A DNA stretch of 64,000 bases from a bacterium (GCA_004321715.1 SGYN01000005.1:20066-84065); one strand, 5' to 3'; positions 17,614-26,446 are shown, counted from the stretch's first letter. The notes: a model not told the origin generated them from the letters alone. Translations and numbers: made by a program.

Positions 17614-19074
17614 ATGAAAATAAATGTAAAAAAATTATTTAGAATAATTATCCCTATAGTTTGGCTTATCCTTTTTGGCCGCTTACTCAGTAGAGATTAT
17701 TTTATTGAAAAGCTTGATATACGTGAAAAACAAGCAATACAACGAGGACTTGAAGAATCTTATATGGGTATTTATTTTAAAAATGAACGAATAGGATATG
17801 TAAAAAATCACGTGGTGAAAAATGCCAATGATTCTTTCAACCTTGAACAAGAAGCTGTTATGAACTTAAATATATTAGATAATACATATCCCGTTAAAAT
17901 GAGTCTTAGTGCTGAATTAAACAATGAATCTCTTTTAAAGAATTTTCGGTTTAATTTGATTTCTACATTCTATGAACTACATGCAACAGGGGAGGTTGTT
18001 GGTAATGAGGTTCATTATAGTATGAATACAGGTAAAGATGAATCTTCAAATATTATTCAACTAAATGATGCGCCATTTATTTCAACACACATGAGAAGTT
18101 ATTTACTTCATAATGATATTAAAGAGGGAGAAAAATATAAAATTCCTTATTTTGATCCAGTTACAATGTCTGGTCAAGAGTCTATCATTGAATATAAAGG
18201 TTTCAAAAAAGAATTCATTAGAGAAAAAGGTCGTATTTATAATTTGCATCATTTTGTGGAATCAATAGCAGGTATGCGGATTGATTTTTTTCTTGATCAA
18301 GATGGTAATGTGATAAAAGAAACTTCCCCGGTAGGTTTTGTATTTTATTCTGAACCAGAATTTCGTGCGAAAGATATTATATCAAAAGGTAAAGAATTAT
18401 TAGGTGCAGTTTCTGTACCAGCTATTGGGGAAATGCATAATTTATCTGAACTATCAACAATTAGTTACCGTTTAACTTTACCGGAAGATCAAAATTTTAA
18501 TTTAAATCAAGACCGTCAGGTATTTAATAATAATATTTTAGTTATAGATAAAGAAGAAATGCCTGATGAAAATGCAAGTATTTGTATTGATGATAATGAT
18601 TTGTTAAAGGCTACTCCATATATACAATCGGATAACAAGTTTATTATGGAACAAGCTGAAACAATTATTAGTAATGCAAATAATGACCTACAAAAAGTTG
18701 AAGCACTAATTAATTGGGTCTATGTAAATATTGAAAAAAAACCTGTATTAAGTATTCCTGATGCAGTTACAACACTACGTACGCGTGTAGGGGATTGCAA
18801 TGAACATGCTGCTCTTTTTGCTGCATTATCTAGGAGTGTATCTATTCCTGCAAGAGTAGCTGCAGGAGTAACATATCATAATGGTAAGTTTTATTATCAT
18901 GCTTGGAATGAGGTTTGCATTAATGGTAAATGGATTAGTTTGGATACAACAAACAATCAATTCCCAGCTGATTTATCTCATATAAAATTTGTAGAAGGTG
19001 AAACAATTGAACAAGTAAAGATAGGAGCATTATTAGGGAGATTAACAATTCAAATATTAGGGAGTAACAGTTGA
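17614..19074 (+). CDS. Membrane-anchored or secreted transglutaminase-like protein
   Basis: Protein of 486 residues with an N-terminal hydrophobic segment (IIPIVWLILFGRLL) followed by a long beta-rich region and a C-terminal transglutaminase-like domain. The catalytic triad is visible as Cys395 in GDCNEHAAL, His429 in YYHAWNEV and Asp444 in WISLDTT. Bacterial members are usually proteases or amidases rather than cross-linkers. The catalytic domain should face the periplasm. The stop overlaps the TTG start of an ABC ATPase, so these genes are translationally coupled, and an ABC membrane protein follows. The enzyme may act on a product of the transporter, which is inference. Confidence 0.85.
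   Translation: MKINVKKLFRIIIPIVWLILFGRLLSRDYFIEKLDIREKQAIQRGLEESYMGIYFKNERIGYVKNHVVKNANDSFNLEQEAVMNLNILDNTYPVKMSLSAELNNESLLKNFRFNLISTFYELHATGEVVGNEVHYSMNTGKDESSNIIQLNDAPFISTHMRSYLLHNDIKEGEKYKIPYFDPVTMSGQESIIEYKGFKKEFIREKGRIYNLHHFVESIAGMRIDFFLDQDGNVIKETSPVGFVFYSEPEFRAKDIISKGKELLGAVSVPAIGEMHNLSELSTISYRLTLPEDQNFNLNQDRQVFNNNILVIDKEEMPDENASICIDDNDLLKATPYIQSDNKFIMEQAETIISNANNDLQKVEALINWVYVNIEKKPVLSIPDAVTTLRTRVGDCNEHAALFAALSRSVSIPARVAAGVTYHNGKFYYHAWNEVCINGKWISLDTTNNQFPADLSHIKFVEGETIEQVKIGALLGRLTIQILGSNS
19060..19064 (+). promoter_or_regulatory. Shine-Dalgarno GGGAG supporting the TTG start of the ABC ATPase
   Basis: GGGAG lies six bases before the TTG at 19071, inside the end of the transglutaminase gene. 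It favours the TTG over the in-frame ATG at 19101. Confidence 0.55.
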
Positions 19075-19862
19075 ATAACAATTATCCAAATCCAGGAATC
19101 ATGATCAAGAATTTGATCAAAAAGTATGGAGATTTTGTAGCCGTTAACGATATCACATTAACAGTTGAAACTGGCAAGATCTTTGGATTTTTAGGTCCAA
19201 ATGGTGCGGGAAAAACTACTACCATTAAAATTCTTGCAGGCTTATTAAAACCAGATAGTGGTGATATCATTATCAATAGCTACGACATTAGCAAATATCC
19301 TGAAAATTGTAAATTTACTACAGGATATATTCCTGACAGACCATTCTTATATGAAAAATTAACAGGAATAGAGTTTCTTAAGTTTATTGCAAGCTTATAT
19401 AGTCTCTCTATTGAAATATTTGAAAAAAATACTACGTATTTAATGAAATTATTTGATCTATATGAATGGAGAGATCATTTAATAGAAAGCTATTCACATG
19501 GTATGCGTCAAAAATTAATCATGACATCAGTCTTTATGCTTGAAACTCCTATGATTATTGTTGATGAGCCCATGGTTGGCTTAGATCCTAAAAGCGCTAG
19601 AATTGTAAAAGAATTATTTAAAAGGCATGCAATGAATGGTGGATCGATTTTTCTTTCGACGCATTCTTTAGAAATAGCAGAAGAACTTTGTGATGAGATA
19701 GCAATTATTCTTAATGGAGAGATTAGAATAATTGGAGATATGCAATCATTAAGAAAAGAAGCTAGCCTTCATGATAGTGACTTGGAAGAAGTGTTTTTGC
19801 AATTAACAAATACAGAAGATCTATCAAAAGTAATATCTGCGTTAAAAGATATGGATATGTAG
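19071..19862 (+). CDS. ABC transporter ATP-binding protein
   Basis: Cytoplasmic ATPase of 263 residues that would drive the membrane protein encoded next. The Walker A (GPNGAGKTTT), Q-loop region (GYIPDRPFLYEKLTG), signature variant (SYSHGMRQKL), Walker B (MIIVDEPMVGLD) and switch His (LSTHSLEIAEE) are all present. The signature SHGMRQ is typical of the ABC-2/CcmA-like exporter group. It overlaps the transglutaminase stop by four bases and ends six bases before the next start. Confidence 0.93.
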   Translation: MNNNYPNPGIMIKNLIKKYGDFVAVNDITLTVETGKIFGFLGPNGAGKTTTIKILAGLLKPDSGDIIINSYDISKYPENCKFTTGYIPDRPFLYEKLTGIEFLKFIASLYSLSIEIFEKNTTYLMKLFDLYEWRDHLIESYSHGMRQKLIMTSVFMLETPMIIVDEPMVGLDPKSARIVKELFKRHAMNGGSIFLSTHSLEIAEELCDEIAIILNGEIRIIGDMQSLRKEASLHDSDLEEVFLQLTNTEDLSKVISALKDMDM

Positions 19863-19868
19863 TATTCA

Positions 19869-21539
19869 ATGAATTTCTATGGTTCCCAAACCGCGCTGTT
19901 ATTGCCAATGATTCTGGCTGCAAAAAATAAGTTATTTCCATCAGGAACAATTTCAAAAAAAATGATTGGTGTTATAATATTTTGTATTGGATTGTGTTAT
20001 GCAATATTCAATATAACACTGCATGTAGTAACTTATTTCCATCAGCAAGATGAGCTGGGAATCATCTTGAGCCTAAAAGTTTTTCAGATGGCTTGGATAT
20101 TAATTTTTATCATGTTGATTTTCTCATCCATGGTTTCTTCCATATCTTCTATTTATTTATCAGAAGATAACGAAATTGTTTTTTCTGCTCCAATTTCTAC
20201 AGCTGATCTATTTTTTATGCGTTACATATCGGGAACTGTTTATACATCTTGGATGATGATTATTTTTTCATTACCTATTTTTGCGACATATGGTATTGTA
20301 TTCCAAACACCTGCCACGTATTGGTTTCTAATGGTTCCTACATTACTATCGATTACCCTTACTGCTACATGTTTTAGCACACTATTAACAATTGTACTTG
20401 TAAAATTTTTTCCAGCCCGACATACAAAAGATATCATATTGTATCTTTCGTTATGTTTTGGAGTATTAATCATATTTTTAATCCGGTTATTACAACCAGA
20501 GGATATGGTGTATTACGATAAATATGGATATCTTGTAGATTCCCTATCAAAAATATCAAAACCAGTTGCTCCTTATTTACCAGCTAGTTGGGCATCAAAT
20601 TTTCTTTCTCTATATTTATTAGATCTTGAAATAGACTGGTTGATATTTGGTCTGTTATTACTTACACCTATCGTTTTGTATTTTTTAGGAGAATGGTGTA
20701 TGCAAATTTGGTTTTTCTCAGGATATTCAAAATCACAGGAATCTTTTGGGGGAACACATAGATTCGGAAGGAAACAAATATATAAACCAGGAATATGGAA
20801 ATGGGTATTTAAAAAAGAGGGTAAAGTTTTCTCACGAGATTCAGTTGAATGGTCTCAATTGTTTATGATTGCTGCTCTAGTAGTAATATACTTGTATAAT
20901 TTTAAATTGCTCCCAATTGAAGAAGTCGCCTTATCAGAACAATTTATTACGAATCTAATTTCATTTCTCAATATTGGATTGGCCGGGTTCATTATGACTT
21001 CCCTTTCTGCTAGATTTGTTTTTTCATCGATTGGCTCAGAGGGAGGAGCCTTCTATCATATCAAGTCCTCTCCAATATCTTTACGGAGGTTTCTTTTATA
21101 TAAATATTTATTTTATGCTATACCATTTACTATTTTATCATTAACACTTATTATTATGAGTAACAAAATTTTGCATGTAGAAGGTCCTATGTGGTGGATC
21201 TCTGTCTCAACGAACCTATTTATTACATGGGTTGTAGTTGGTCTTGCCCTAGCATTTGGATCAATATATGCTGACTTTAAAGCAGAAAATAAAACGGTGG
21301 CTATGGGTAGCATGGGAGCAATACTATTTTTACTATTTGCAACAGCTTTTCAAATAATTATTATTTTTATTGGTGCAAATCCCGTTTATCGTATAGTAAA
21401 GCGTTGGTTAAATAATTATGCCTTTAATAGCTCTGATTTGTACTTGTTAATATTATGGATTATAATTTCAGTTGTATTATCTGTAGGTATAGTAATATTC
21501 TTTTTCAAAAAAGGTATTCGCACCCTAGAAAATTCATAA
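19869..21539 (+). CDS. ABC exporter-type membrane protein
   Basis: Polytopic inner-membrane protein of 556 residues with about 12 hydrophobic segments. It has no clear sequence motif beyond its topology, but the size, the long cytosolic loop near residues 280-310 and the position directly after the ABC ATPase fit the large ABC-2-like exporter permeases with two six-helix halves in one chain. With the transglutaminase-like protein it forms a three-gene operon. The transported molecule is unknown. About 310 bases without a normal-length gene follow. Confidence 0.8.
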   Translation: MNFYGSQTALLLPMILAAKNKLFPSGTISKKMIGVIIFCIGLCYAIFNITLHVVTYFHQQDELGIILSLKVFQMAWILIFIMLIFSSMVSSISSIYLSEDNEIVFSAPISTADLFFMRYISGTVYTSWMMIIFSLPIFATYGIVFQTPATYWFLMVPTLLSITLTATCFSTLLTIVLVKFFPARHTKDIILYLSLCFGVLIIFLIRLLQPEDMVYYDKYGYLVDSLSKISKPVAPYLPASWASNFLSLYLLDLEIDWLIFGLLLLTPIVLYFLGEWCMQIWFFSGYSKSQESFGGTHRFGRKQIYKPGIWKWVFKKEGKVFSRDSVEWSQLFMIAALVVIYLYNFKLLPIEEVALSEQFITNLISFLNIGLAGFIMTSLSARFVFSSIGSEGGAFYHIKSSPISLRRFLLYKYLFYAIPFTILSLTLIIMSNKILHVEGPMWWISVSTNLFITWVVVGLALAFGSIYADFKAENKTVAMGSMGAILFLLFATAFQIIIIFIGANPVYRIVKRWLNNYAFNSSDLYLLILWIIISVVLSVGIVIFFFKKGIRTLENS

Positions 21540-21622
21540 TTGTTATATTTTATTATTCTCTGTTTGCTAATAATATAAGTAATTAAATAAATTTTGACGT
21601 GGCAGTGTTGTACATAATTAAC

Positions 21623-21688
21623 ATGAAAGGAGGTGATCAGTTGTCTAGTTCAAGTAGCATGCTGACCTCCAAAGGATCAGTCTTATAA
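21623..21688 (+). CDS. Possible tiny Ser-rich peptide frame inside the structured RNA
   Basis: The ATG at 21623 opens a 21-codon frame (MKGGDQLSSSSSMLTSKGSV plus Leu) with five Ser codons in a row. A TTG at 21641 lies seven bases after the very strong GGAGG and would give a 15-residue peptide in the same frame. Either could be a leader peptide whose translation reshapes the RNA. The frame is short enough to be chance. Confidence 0.25.
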   Translation: MKGGDQLSSSSSMLTSKGSVL

Positions 21689-21735
21689 TAATAACTGATG
21701 CTGGCTTTTACGGAGGTCAGCCATTACAATGAACG

Positions 21736-21764
21736 AAGCCCCCATATATTGGGGGCTTTTTCTT
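21736..21764 (+). terminator. Intrinsic terminator closing the structured-RNA region
   Basis: Perfect six-base-pair stem GCCCCC / GGGGGC with loop ATATATT, flanked by AA and a T-rich tract. It separates the RNA candidate from the umuD gene about 90 bases downstream; I see no second structure or clear LexA box in those 90 bases. Confidence 0.9.
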
Positions 21765-21851
21765 TATGGTAAAATTATTTTAACCTTTATAATTCATATG
21801 CTGTCAAATGATTATTATTAAGATTTTGATACGAGTTTGTAATAGAGATAT

Positions 21852-22304
21852 ATGACTTCTAATCCAAAAAAAGAGCAAATAATATTTTATGCCATTGAAG
21901 GTGAGAGCCTAAAGAAATTACATATATATGAGGGTGGGGTTTCTGCAGGGTTTCCATCACCAGCCGATGATTATCTAGATACAGATTTAAATCTTCATAA
22001 ATATCTTGTTAAGCATCCAGCAGCAACTTTTTTTATTATTGCAAAGGGGCATTCAATGGAAAAAGCAGGGATCAGTGATGAAGATTTATTGGTTGTAGAT
22101 AAATCATTAGATCCAAAGAATAATGATATTGTCGTTGCAGCAGTTAACGGAGAGTTTACCGTTAAGAGATATTTAAAAAATGGTAAATTTATTTCACTAA
22201 GAGCCGAAGGCCTGTTTGGAGATTATCCAGATATTAATATTAATGATTCCATAGAGTTTGAAGTATGGGGAGTTGTAACACATACCATACATAATAATCG
22301 ATGA
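21852..22304 (+). CDS. umuD: UmuD-like S24 peptidase, translesion polymerase subunit
   Basis: Protein of 150 residues of the LexA/UmuD S24 family, without the LexA DNA-binding domain. The self-cleavage site is visible as Ala32-Gly33 (GGVSAGFPSPADDY), the nucleophile as Ser68 in AKGHSM and the general base as Lys105 in GEFTVKRY. RecA-filament-stimulated cleavage would give UmuD', which joins UmuC to form DNA polymerase V-type error-prone synthesis. Its stop overlaps the umuC start by four bases (ATGA), so the two are coupled. SOS control is expected from the family, but I could not pick out an operator with confidence. Confidence 0.93.
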   Translation: MTSNPKKEQIIFYAIEGESLKKLHIYEGGVSAGFPSPADDYLDTDLNLHKYLVKHPAATFFIIAKGHSMEKAGISDEDLLVVDKSLDPKNNDIVVAAVNGEFTVKRYLKNGKFISLRAEGLFGDYPDININDSIEFEVWGVVTHTIHNNR

Positions 22305-23557
22305 TTGCTTTAGCAGATTGTAACAATTTCTATGCCTCTTGTGAACGAGTCTTTAATCCAGGGTTAAAGCATAAACCTATTGTTGTTCTTTCTAATAATG
22401 ATGGATGTATTATTGCTCGAAGTAATGAAGCAAAAGACCTAGGTATTAAAATGGGGGAACCAGTCTTTAAAGTAAGAAATATAATTAATAACAATAATGT
22501 ATATGTTTTTTCAACAAATTTTGCTTTGTATGGAGATATGTCTAGCCGTGTAATGTCCTTACTTAGTGATATGTCACCTGAAATAGAGATATATAGTATT
22601 GATGAAGCATTTATGAATTTTACTGGTGTGAAAAATACTGTACAACTTGCATCAAAAATGAAATCTATTATTACAAAATCTACTGGTATTCCCATATCAA
22701 TTGGTATTGCAGAAACGAAGACACTTGCTAAAGTGGCAAATTATTTTGCAAAGAAACAAACGGGTAATGGAGTCTATGAATTCACAGATCAAGTACAAAT
22801 TGAAAATGCATTGAAAGAATTGCCAGTATCAAAACTATGGGGAGTCGGCTCTCGCCACTTACGGATGTTAAATAGTTATGGTGTCAATACAGCTTATGAT
22901 TTTGTTCAACTAAATGAAGAATGGGTACTAGAAAAAATGACTATTATGGGTTTGCGAATGCAGAGAGAACTTAAGGGGAATTCTTGTTTTGGAATAGATT
23001 CATATCCATCAAGGAAGAAAAATATACGAACTTCAAGATCATTTGCTGTGAAAGTAAACTCATTGCAACCAATTCATGAATCAATTGTTGCACATGCAGC
23101 AAAATGTGCAGAAAAGTTGCGTATGGAAAATAGCTGTGCGCAATATGTCAGCGTTATACTTAAAACAAATCCATTTTCAAAATCACAAGATTACTATTAT
23201 GGGTATAAGTCTATTAATCTAGATACACCTACTAATGATAGTATAGAAATTGTCAACGCAGCAAAAATATTATTAGGATCTATTTATAAAGAAGGATTGA
23301 TTTATACAAAATCAGGGGTGATTGTTGGCGATACGGTTCCAGCAGATCAGGTACAGCTTAGTTTATTTTATTCTGAACAAGATAGAGAGAAACGTAAGAA
23401 TCTTTATAGGAGCGTTGATTTTATTAATCAAAGCATGGGTCGAGATAAAATACAGCTCTTAGGACAAGGAATAGCAAGAAAATGGAAGTTGAAACAAGAA
23501 AATCTATCACCGTGTTATACAACAAGATGGGCAGATCTTCTTAGGGTACATTGTTAG
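22301..23557 (+). CDS. umuC: UmuC-like Y-family DNA polymerase
   Basis: Catalytic subunit of a translesion DNA polymerase, 418 residues, the usual UmuC length. The Y-family palm starts ALADCNNFYASCERVF (metal-binding Asp5) and includes NNDGCIIARS and the catalytic YSIDEAFM. The helix-hairpin-helix thumb region (LPVSKLWGVGSRH) and little-finger domain follow, and the C-terminus matches the UmuC-specific extension. It is translated in an ATGA overlap with umuD. Induction by DNA damage is expected from the family. Confidence 0.95.
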   Translation: MIALADCNNFYASCERVFNPGLKHKPIVVLSNNDGCIIARSNEAKDLGIKMGEPVFKVRNIINNNNVYVFSTNFALYGDMSSRVMSLLSDMSPEIEIYSIDEAFMNFTGVKNTVQLASKMKSIITKSTGIPISIGIAETKTLAKVANYFAKKQTGNGVYEFTDQVQIENALKELPVSKLWGVGSRHLRMLNSYGVNTAYDFVQLNEEWVLEKMTIMGLRMQRELKGNSCFGIDSYPSRKKNIRTSRSFAVKVNSLQPIHESIVAHAAKCAEKLRMENSCAQYVSVILKTNPFSKSQDYYYGYKSINLDTPTNDSIEIVNAAKILLGSIYKEGLIYTKSGVIVGDTVPADQVQLSLFYSEQDREKRKNLYRSVDFINQSMGRDKIQLLGQGIARKWKLKQENLSPCYTTRWADLLRVHC

Positions 23558-23564
23558 CTAGAGC

Positions 23565-24038
23565 ATGTATAATCATCGATTAAATATCTATAGTATACTT
23601 TTAATTATGCTATGTAGTTGTTCGGAAGAAGTACAAATAGTAAATAAAAATGACGCGATGCTTACAAGAACAAAAGGGGTACTATACTATAATAATAAAT
23701 CATTTTCAGGAATAGTTACTAATAGTTATCATAATGGAAAGATACAATCAAAGCAATCTTATGATCTAGGAAAGAAACATGGTGAGTATCATGAATGGTA
23801 TCCGAATGGAAAACAACGATATACTAAACAATATCATAAAGGTATTCAAAATGGAGAACAGAAAGAATGGTATCGCAATGGAATATTATCAAGGAAAATG
23901 AAATTTAATCAAGGGAGGCAAGAGGGAGACCAAATTGGTTGGAAGAAAAATGGGGATTTACGATTTAAATATACCTATGTAAATGGAAGAAGATATGGTT
24001 TTATGGGCGCATCTCTATGCCAAGGACCAGAAGGGTGA
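23565..24038 (+). CDS. MORN-repeat (YwqK-type) lipoprotein
   Basis: Lipoprotein of 157 residues with a short signal and lipobox-like LIMLCSCSEE. The mature part has about four tandem MORN-variant repeats of about 23 residues (such as GKKHGEYHEWYPNGKQRY). Such repeats form extended beta-hairpins that bind lipids or proteins. Databases often label these as YwqK-family antitoxins, but no toxin is nearby. A much larger member of the repeat family lies at 28.9 kb. The stop overlaps the GTG start of the SCO gene, suggesting an operon running on to the YHYH protein. Confidence 0.8.
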   Translation: MYNHRLNIYSILLIMLCSCSEEVQIVNKNDAMLTRTKGVLYYNNKSFSGIVTNSYHNGKIQSKQSYDLGKKHGEYHEWYPNGKQRYTKQYHKGIQNGEQKEWYRNGILSRKMKFNQGRQEGDQIGWKKNGDLRFKYTYVNGRRYGFMGASLCQGPEG

Positions 24039-24697
24039 AATTAAAAAGCATACCAATATTTATAATTAATATAATTGGATTGATTGTATTTAGTAGTTGC
24101 GATTTTATAAATTATAATGAATTTCATTTACCAATTTATACGCCAGCAGATCTCGATCCTGATTGGGTGGATTCATCGCTTAAAAATAGTACAGATCCAC
24201 ATGTAGTGGATAATTTTGAGTTTGTTAATCAGAATGGAGTAGTAGTGAATGAACAGACTGTTAAAGGAAAGATATATATTGCGGAATTCTTTTTTACTAC
24301 CTGTCCCGGGATTTGCCCTACTCTAATAAAGCATACCAAAAAAATTCAAGATGAGTTTTTAAATGATCATGATGTATTAATTTTATCGCATACTGTGTAT
24401 CCTAAACATGATTCTGTATCTGTATTATATGCATTTGGTGAACAGCATAACATAAATTCAGAAAAATGGCACTTACTAACAGGAGCTAAACAGGATGTAT
24501 ACAGAATATCTCGAAAAGGATATTTTGCCATTTCCTATCAGCCTGATTTGAGTGATGAAGGTTTCATACATACAGAAAATGTTGTTTTAGTTGATAAAGA
24601 GAGAAGGCTTCGTGGGATTTATAATGGAACTAATGCTCATGAAATGAATCGACTAATAGAAGATATATATATACTTAAAAAGGAGTATCAATTATGA
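24035..24697 (+). CDS. SCO1/SenC-family copper chaperone-like lipoprotein
   Basis: Thioredoxin-fold protein of 220 residues held at the membrane by a lipoprotein signal (GLIVFSSCDF). The copper-binding CxxxC pair is in TTCPGICPTL and the distal His in GFIHTENVVLV, the normal SCO set. SCO proteins deliver copper to the CuA site of cytochrome c oxidase or act as thiol reductases; no oxidase genes are in this window. I chose the GTG at 24035 because it overlaps the previous stop (GTGA) and has AAGGA eight bases before it; an ATG 18 bases upstream is the alternative. The next gene overlaps by four bases and encodes a YHYH protein. Confidence 0.92.
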   Translation: MKLKSIPIFIINIIGLIVFSSCDFINYNEFHLPIYTPADLDPDWVDSSLKNSTDPHVVDNFEFVNQNGVVVNEQTVKGKIYIAEFFFTTCPGICPTLIKHTKKIQDEFLNDHDVLILSHTVYPKHDSVSVLYAFGEQHNINSEKWHLLTGAKQDVYRISRKGYFAISYQPDLSDEGFIHTENVVLVDKERRLRGIYNGTNAHEMNRLIEDIYILKKEYQL

Positions 24698-26355
24698 ATA
24701 AAGTTAATATAGTAAAAAAAGTCATTCTGTCTTTATCTATATTAATGAATATAGAATTGCTTGCACAAGATCAGCTAGATATGACAGTGCTGTTTGATTA
24801 TTTTGATTCTACTGTCACAATATATGTAGATGGAGATGAGATTGTAATTGAAGGAGATGGTGTTCCAAGTCACTACAGCCCTTATTTCGTTGAGACATAT
24901 AGCCAAACAAACAATGGGATGTATTATTGGCACGATAATGATGGAGATGGTGTAAATGATTTATGGATGCAGACACCATCAGATATGAATCTAAACCCAA
25001 ACCGAATTGCCCAACAAAATTATGAATTTCGAATACCATTATATCCTGAGATTAATTTGGATGGACCAACGGATACATTTCTGGGCCCTATCGGCGTATC
25101 CATTAATGGTGTTCCTTTTTTCAATGAATACGAATCTCCTACTCAGACAGTTACCAATCAAGTCATCCAATCATTTGATCCTGGAAATGGTCATCCTGCG
25201 CCTCAAGGAAATTATCATTACCATTTTCCACCGGAATCATTAATGACAGTAACGGAAGATAACTTTTTAGGGTTTGCTGGCGATGGGTTTCCTGTGTACG
25301 GGCCAAAGAATCCTGATGGCAATAACGTACAAACTCTTGATGCCTTTCATGGAGAATATGGTCCAACACCTGATTTCCCAGATAGTATTTACCATTATCA
25401 TACGAATTATACACAGCCGTATATAATAGGAGCTTTTGCTGGTACATTGGGAACAGGTTTTGGCGGCGGCGGCGGCGGCGGCGGAGGAGGTAATCCACCA
25501 GACTGTAATGATGTGCCTCCTGGAATGCCTTGTTGCGGTGATGGAACTTGTGGTGGCCCTGAAACAGAAACAAATTGTCCAGCTGATTGCGCAACGGCCA
25601 TAGAACCAACTATAGTAGTAAACGAATTTTTAGCATTAAATGACGCATGCTGTACCGATCCAAATGGAGAATATGATGATTATATTGAGCTGTATAATTA
25701 CGGTAATGAATCAGTCAATATAGGTGGCTATGTAATAACAGATAATATTGGTAACTATGACAATTATCATCAAATCCCAATTGGGAATGATTCAACTATT
25801 GTTCAACCAGGTGAAATAATAGTACTTTGGGCAGACAAAGATTCGGAGCAGGGAGTGCTTCATTTAGAAATTAAATTAAGTGGTAGTGGAGAGCAAGTAG
25901 CGCTTTTTATGCCTGATTCAACCACAGTAGTTGATACATTATCTTATGGAGAACAGACTGTAGATGTTTCTTATGGTCGATATCCAAATGGATCAGATAC
26001 ATGGCAGCAAATGAACCCTACACCTGGAGCGAGCAATACGGAAGAATTATTTACTGTAGATTCGAATATCATACCCAATTCATACAAGTTATATCCTGCA
26101 TATCCAAATCCTTTCAACCCAGAAACAACAATTAGTTATGATTTACCAGAACAAACGTTTGTAGATATAACGATATATGATATAATGGGAAAAAAAGTTT
26201 GCACAATAGTAAATGTTTTGCAGAGCGCTGGTCATAAATCAATTATTTGGAATGCCAAGGATGATTATGGAATAGCGGTGAGCGCAGGACTTTATATTTT
26301 TCAAGTCCAAGCTGGCGATTTTATTCAAACGAAGAAAATGATATTAGTTAAATAA
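24694..26355 (+). CDS. YHYH-domain, lamin-tail-domain protein with T9SS sorting signal
   Basis: Secreted protein of 553 residues. A signal peptide is followed by a YHYH domain (about 60-255) with the paired motifs GNYHYHFPPE and IYHYHTNY, which give the His clusters that name the family and suggest metal binding. Next is a poly-Gly linker encoded by a GGC run, then a Cys-rich segment (about 270-300), a lamin-tail domain (about 305-450, TIVVNEFLALNDAC, DDYIELYNYG) and a T9SS type A sorting domain (AYPNPFNPETTISYDLP; tail KKMILVK). It overlaps the SCO gene by four bases, so SCO may supply copper or redox help to this surface protein, which is inference. A terminator follows directly. Confidence 0.88.
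   Translation: MNKVNIVKKVILSLSILMNIELLAQDQLDMTVLFDYFDSTVTIYVDGDEIVIEGDGVPSHYSPYFVETYSQTNNGMYYWHDNDGDGVNDLWMQTPSDMNLNPNRIAQQNYEFRIPLYPEINLDGPTDTFLGPIGVSINGVPFFNEYESPTQTVTNQVIQSFDPGNGHPAPQGNYHYHFPPESLMTVTEDNFLGFAGDGFPVYGPKNPDGNNVQTLDAFHGEYGPTPDFPDSIYHYHTNYTQPYIIGAFAGTLGTGFGGGGGGGGGGNPPDCNDVPPGMPCCGDGTCGGPETETNCPADCATAIEPTIVVNEFLALNDACCTDPNGEYDDYIELYNYGNESVNIGGYVITDNIGNYDNYHQIPIGNDSTIVQPGEIIVLWADKDSEQGVLHLEIKLSGSGEQVALFMPDSTTVVDTLSYGEQTVDVSYGRYPNGSDTWQQMNPTPGASNTEELFTVDSNIIPNSYKLYPAYPNPFNPETTISYDLPEQTFVDITIYDIMGKKVCTIVNVLQSAGHKSIIWNAKDDYGIAVSAGLYIFQVQAGDFIQTKKMILVK
25462..25491 (+). repeat. GGC trinucleotide run encoding a poly-Gly linker
   Basis: Seven GGC units followed by GGA, GGA and GGT. 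It is a striking GC-rich island in AT-rich DNA and keeps the reading frame, so slippage would change linker length without breaking the gene. Confidence 0.9.
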
Positions 26356-26359
26356 TGAA

Positions 26360-26386
26360 AAGCCCCACAGTTGTGGGCCTTTTTTT
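26360..26386 (+). terminator. Intrinsic terminator after the YHYH gene
   Basis: Hairpin with CCCAC / GTGGG core and a four-base loop, extended by outer G-C pairing with one bulge, followed by seven or more T. It ends the run that begins with umuD. Confidence 0.85.
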
Positions 26387-26446
26387 CCATATAATATTTT
26401 TTATAAAATTCATTAGATTTACTCAGGTGATGGATAAAAAAGAATA

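Larger units (their letters stand above)
21619..21765 (+). ncRNA. Candidate structured RNA with a long anti-16S motif and competing hairpins
   Basis: This region holds no normal-length gene. Element A (21626-21638, AAAGGAGGTGATC) is a perfect 13-base complement of the conserved 3' tail of bacterial 16S rRNA. Element B (21661-21670, GCTGACCTCC) pairs perfectly over 10 bases with element D (21712-21721, GGAGGTCAGC). Inside that stem ATCAGT (21676-21681) pairs with ACTGAT (21694-21699). B could instead pair with GGAGGT of A, and B itself contains ACCTCC as in the 16S tail, so A, D and the ribosome compete. A strong terminator follows. A tiny reading frame of Ser-rich codons overlaps A. It could be a small RNA, or a leader with a short peptide. 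The sequence matches are certain; the function is inference. Confidence 0.55.

Noticed and set aside
21729..21821. A 30-codon frame starting after the second GGAGGT near the structured RNA
   Set aside because: It runs straight through the terminator stem and T-tract, its spacing to GGAGG is long, and the residues look like chance translation of the hairpin.
21766..21851. LexA-type SOS operator upstream of umuD
   Set aside because: I saw no convincing palindrome, and the LexA box of this lineage is not known to me.
23565..24038. YwqK-type MORN protein as an antitoxin of a toxin-antitoxin pair
   Set aside because: No toxin gene is adjacent; the neighbours are umuC and a SCO protein, and the protein has a lipoprotein signal.
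25163..25609. Minus-strand frames with poly-Pro or poly-Arg opposite the GGC run
   Set aside because: They are by-products of the trinucleotide run in the YHYH gene.
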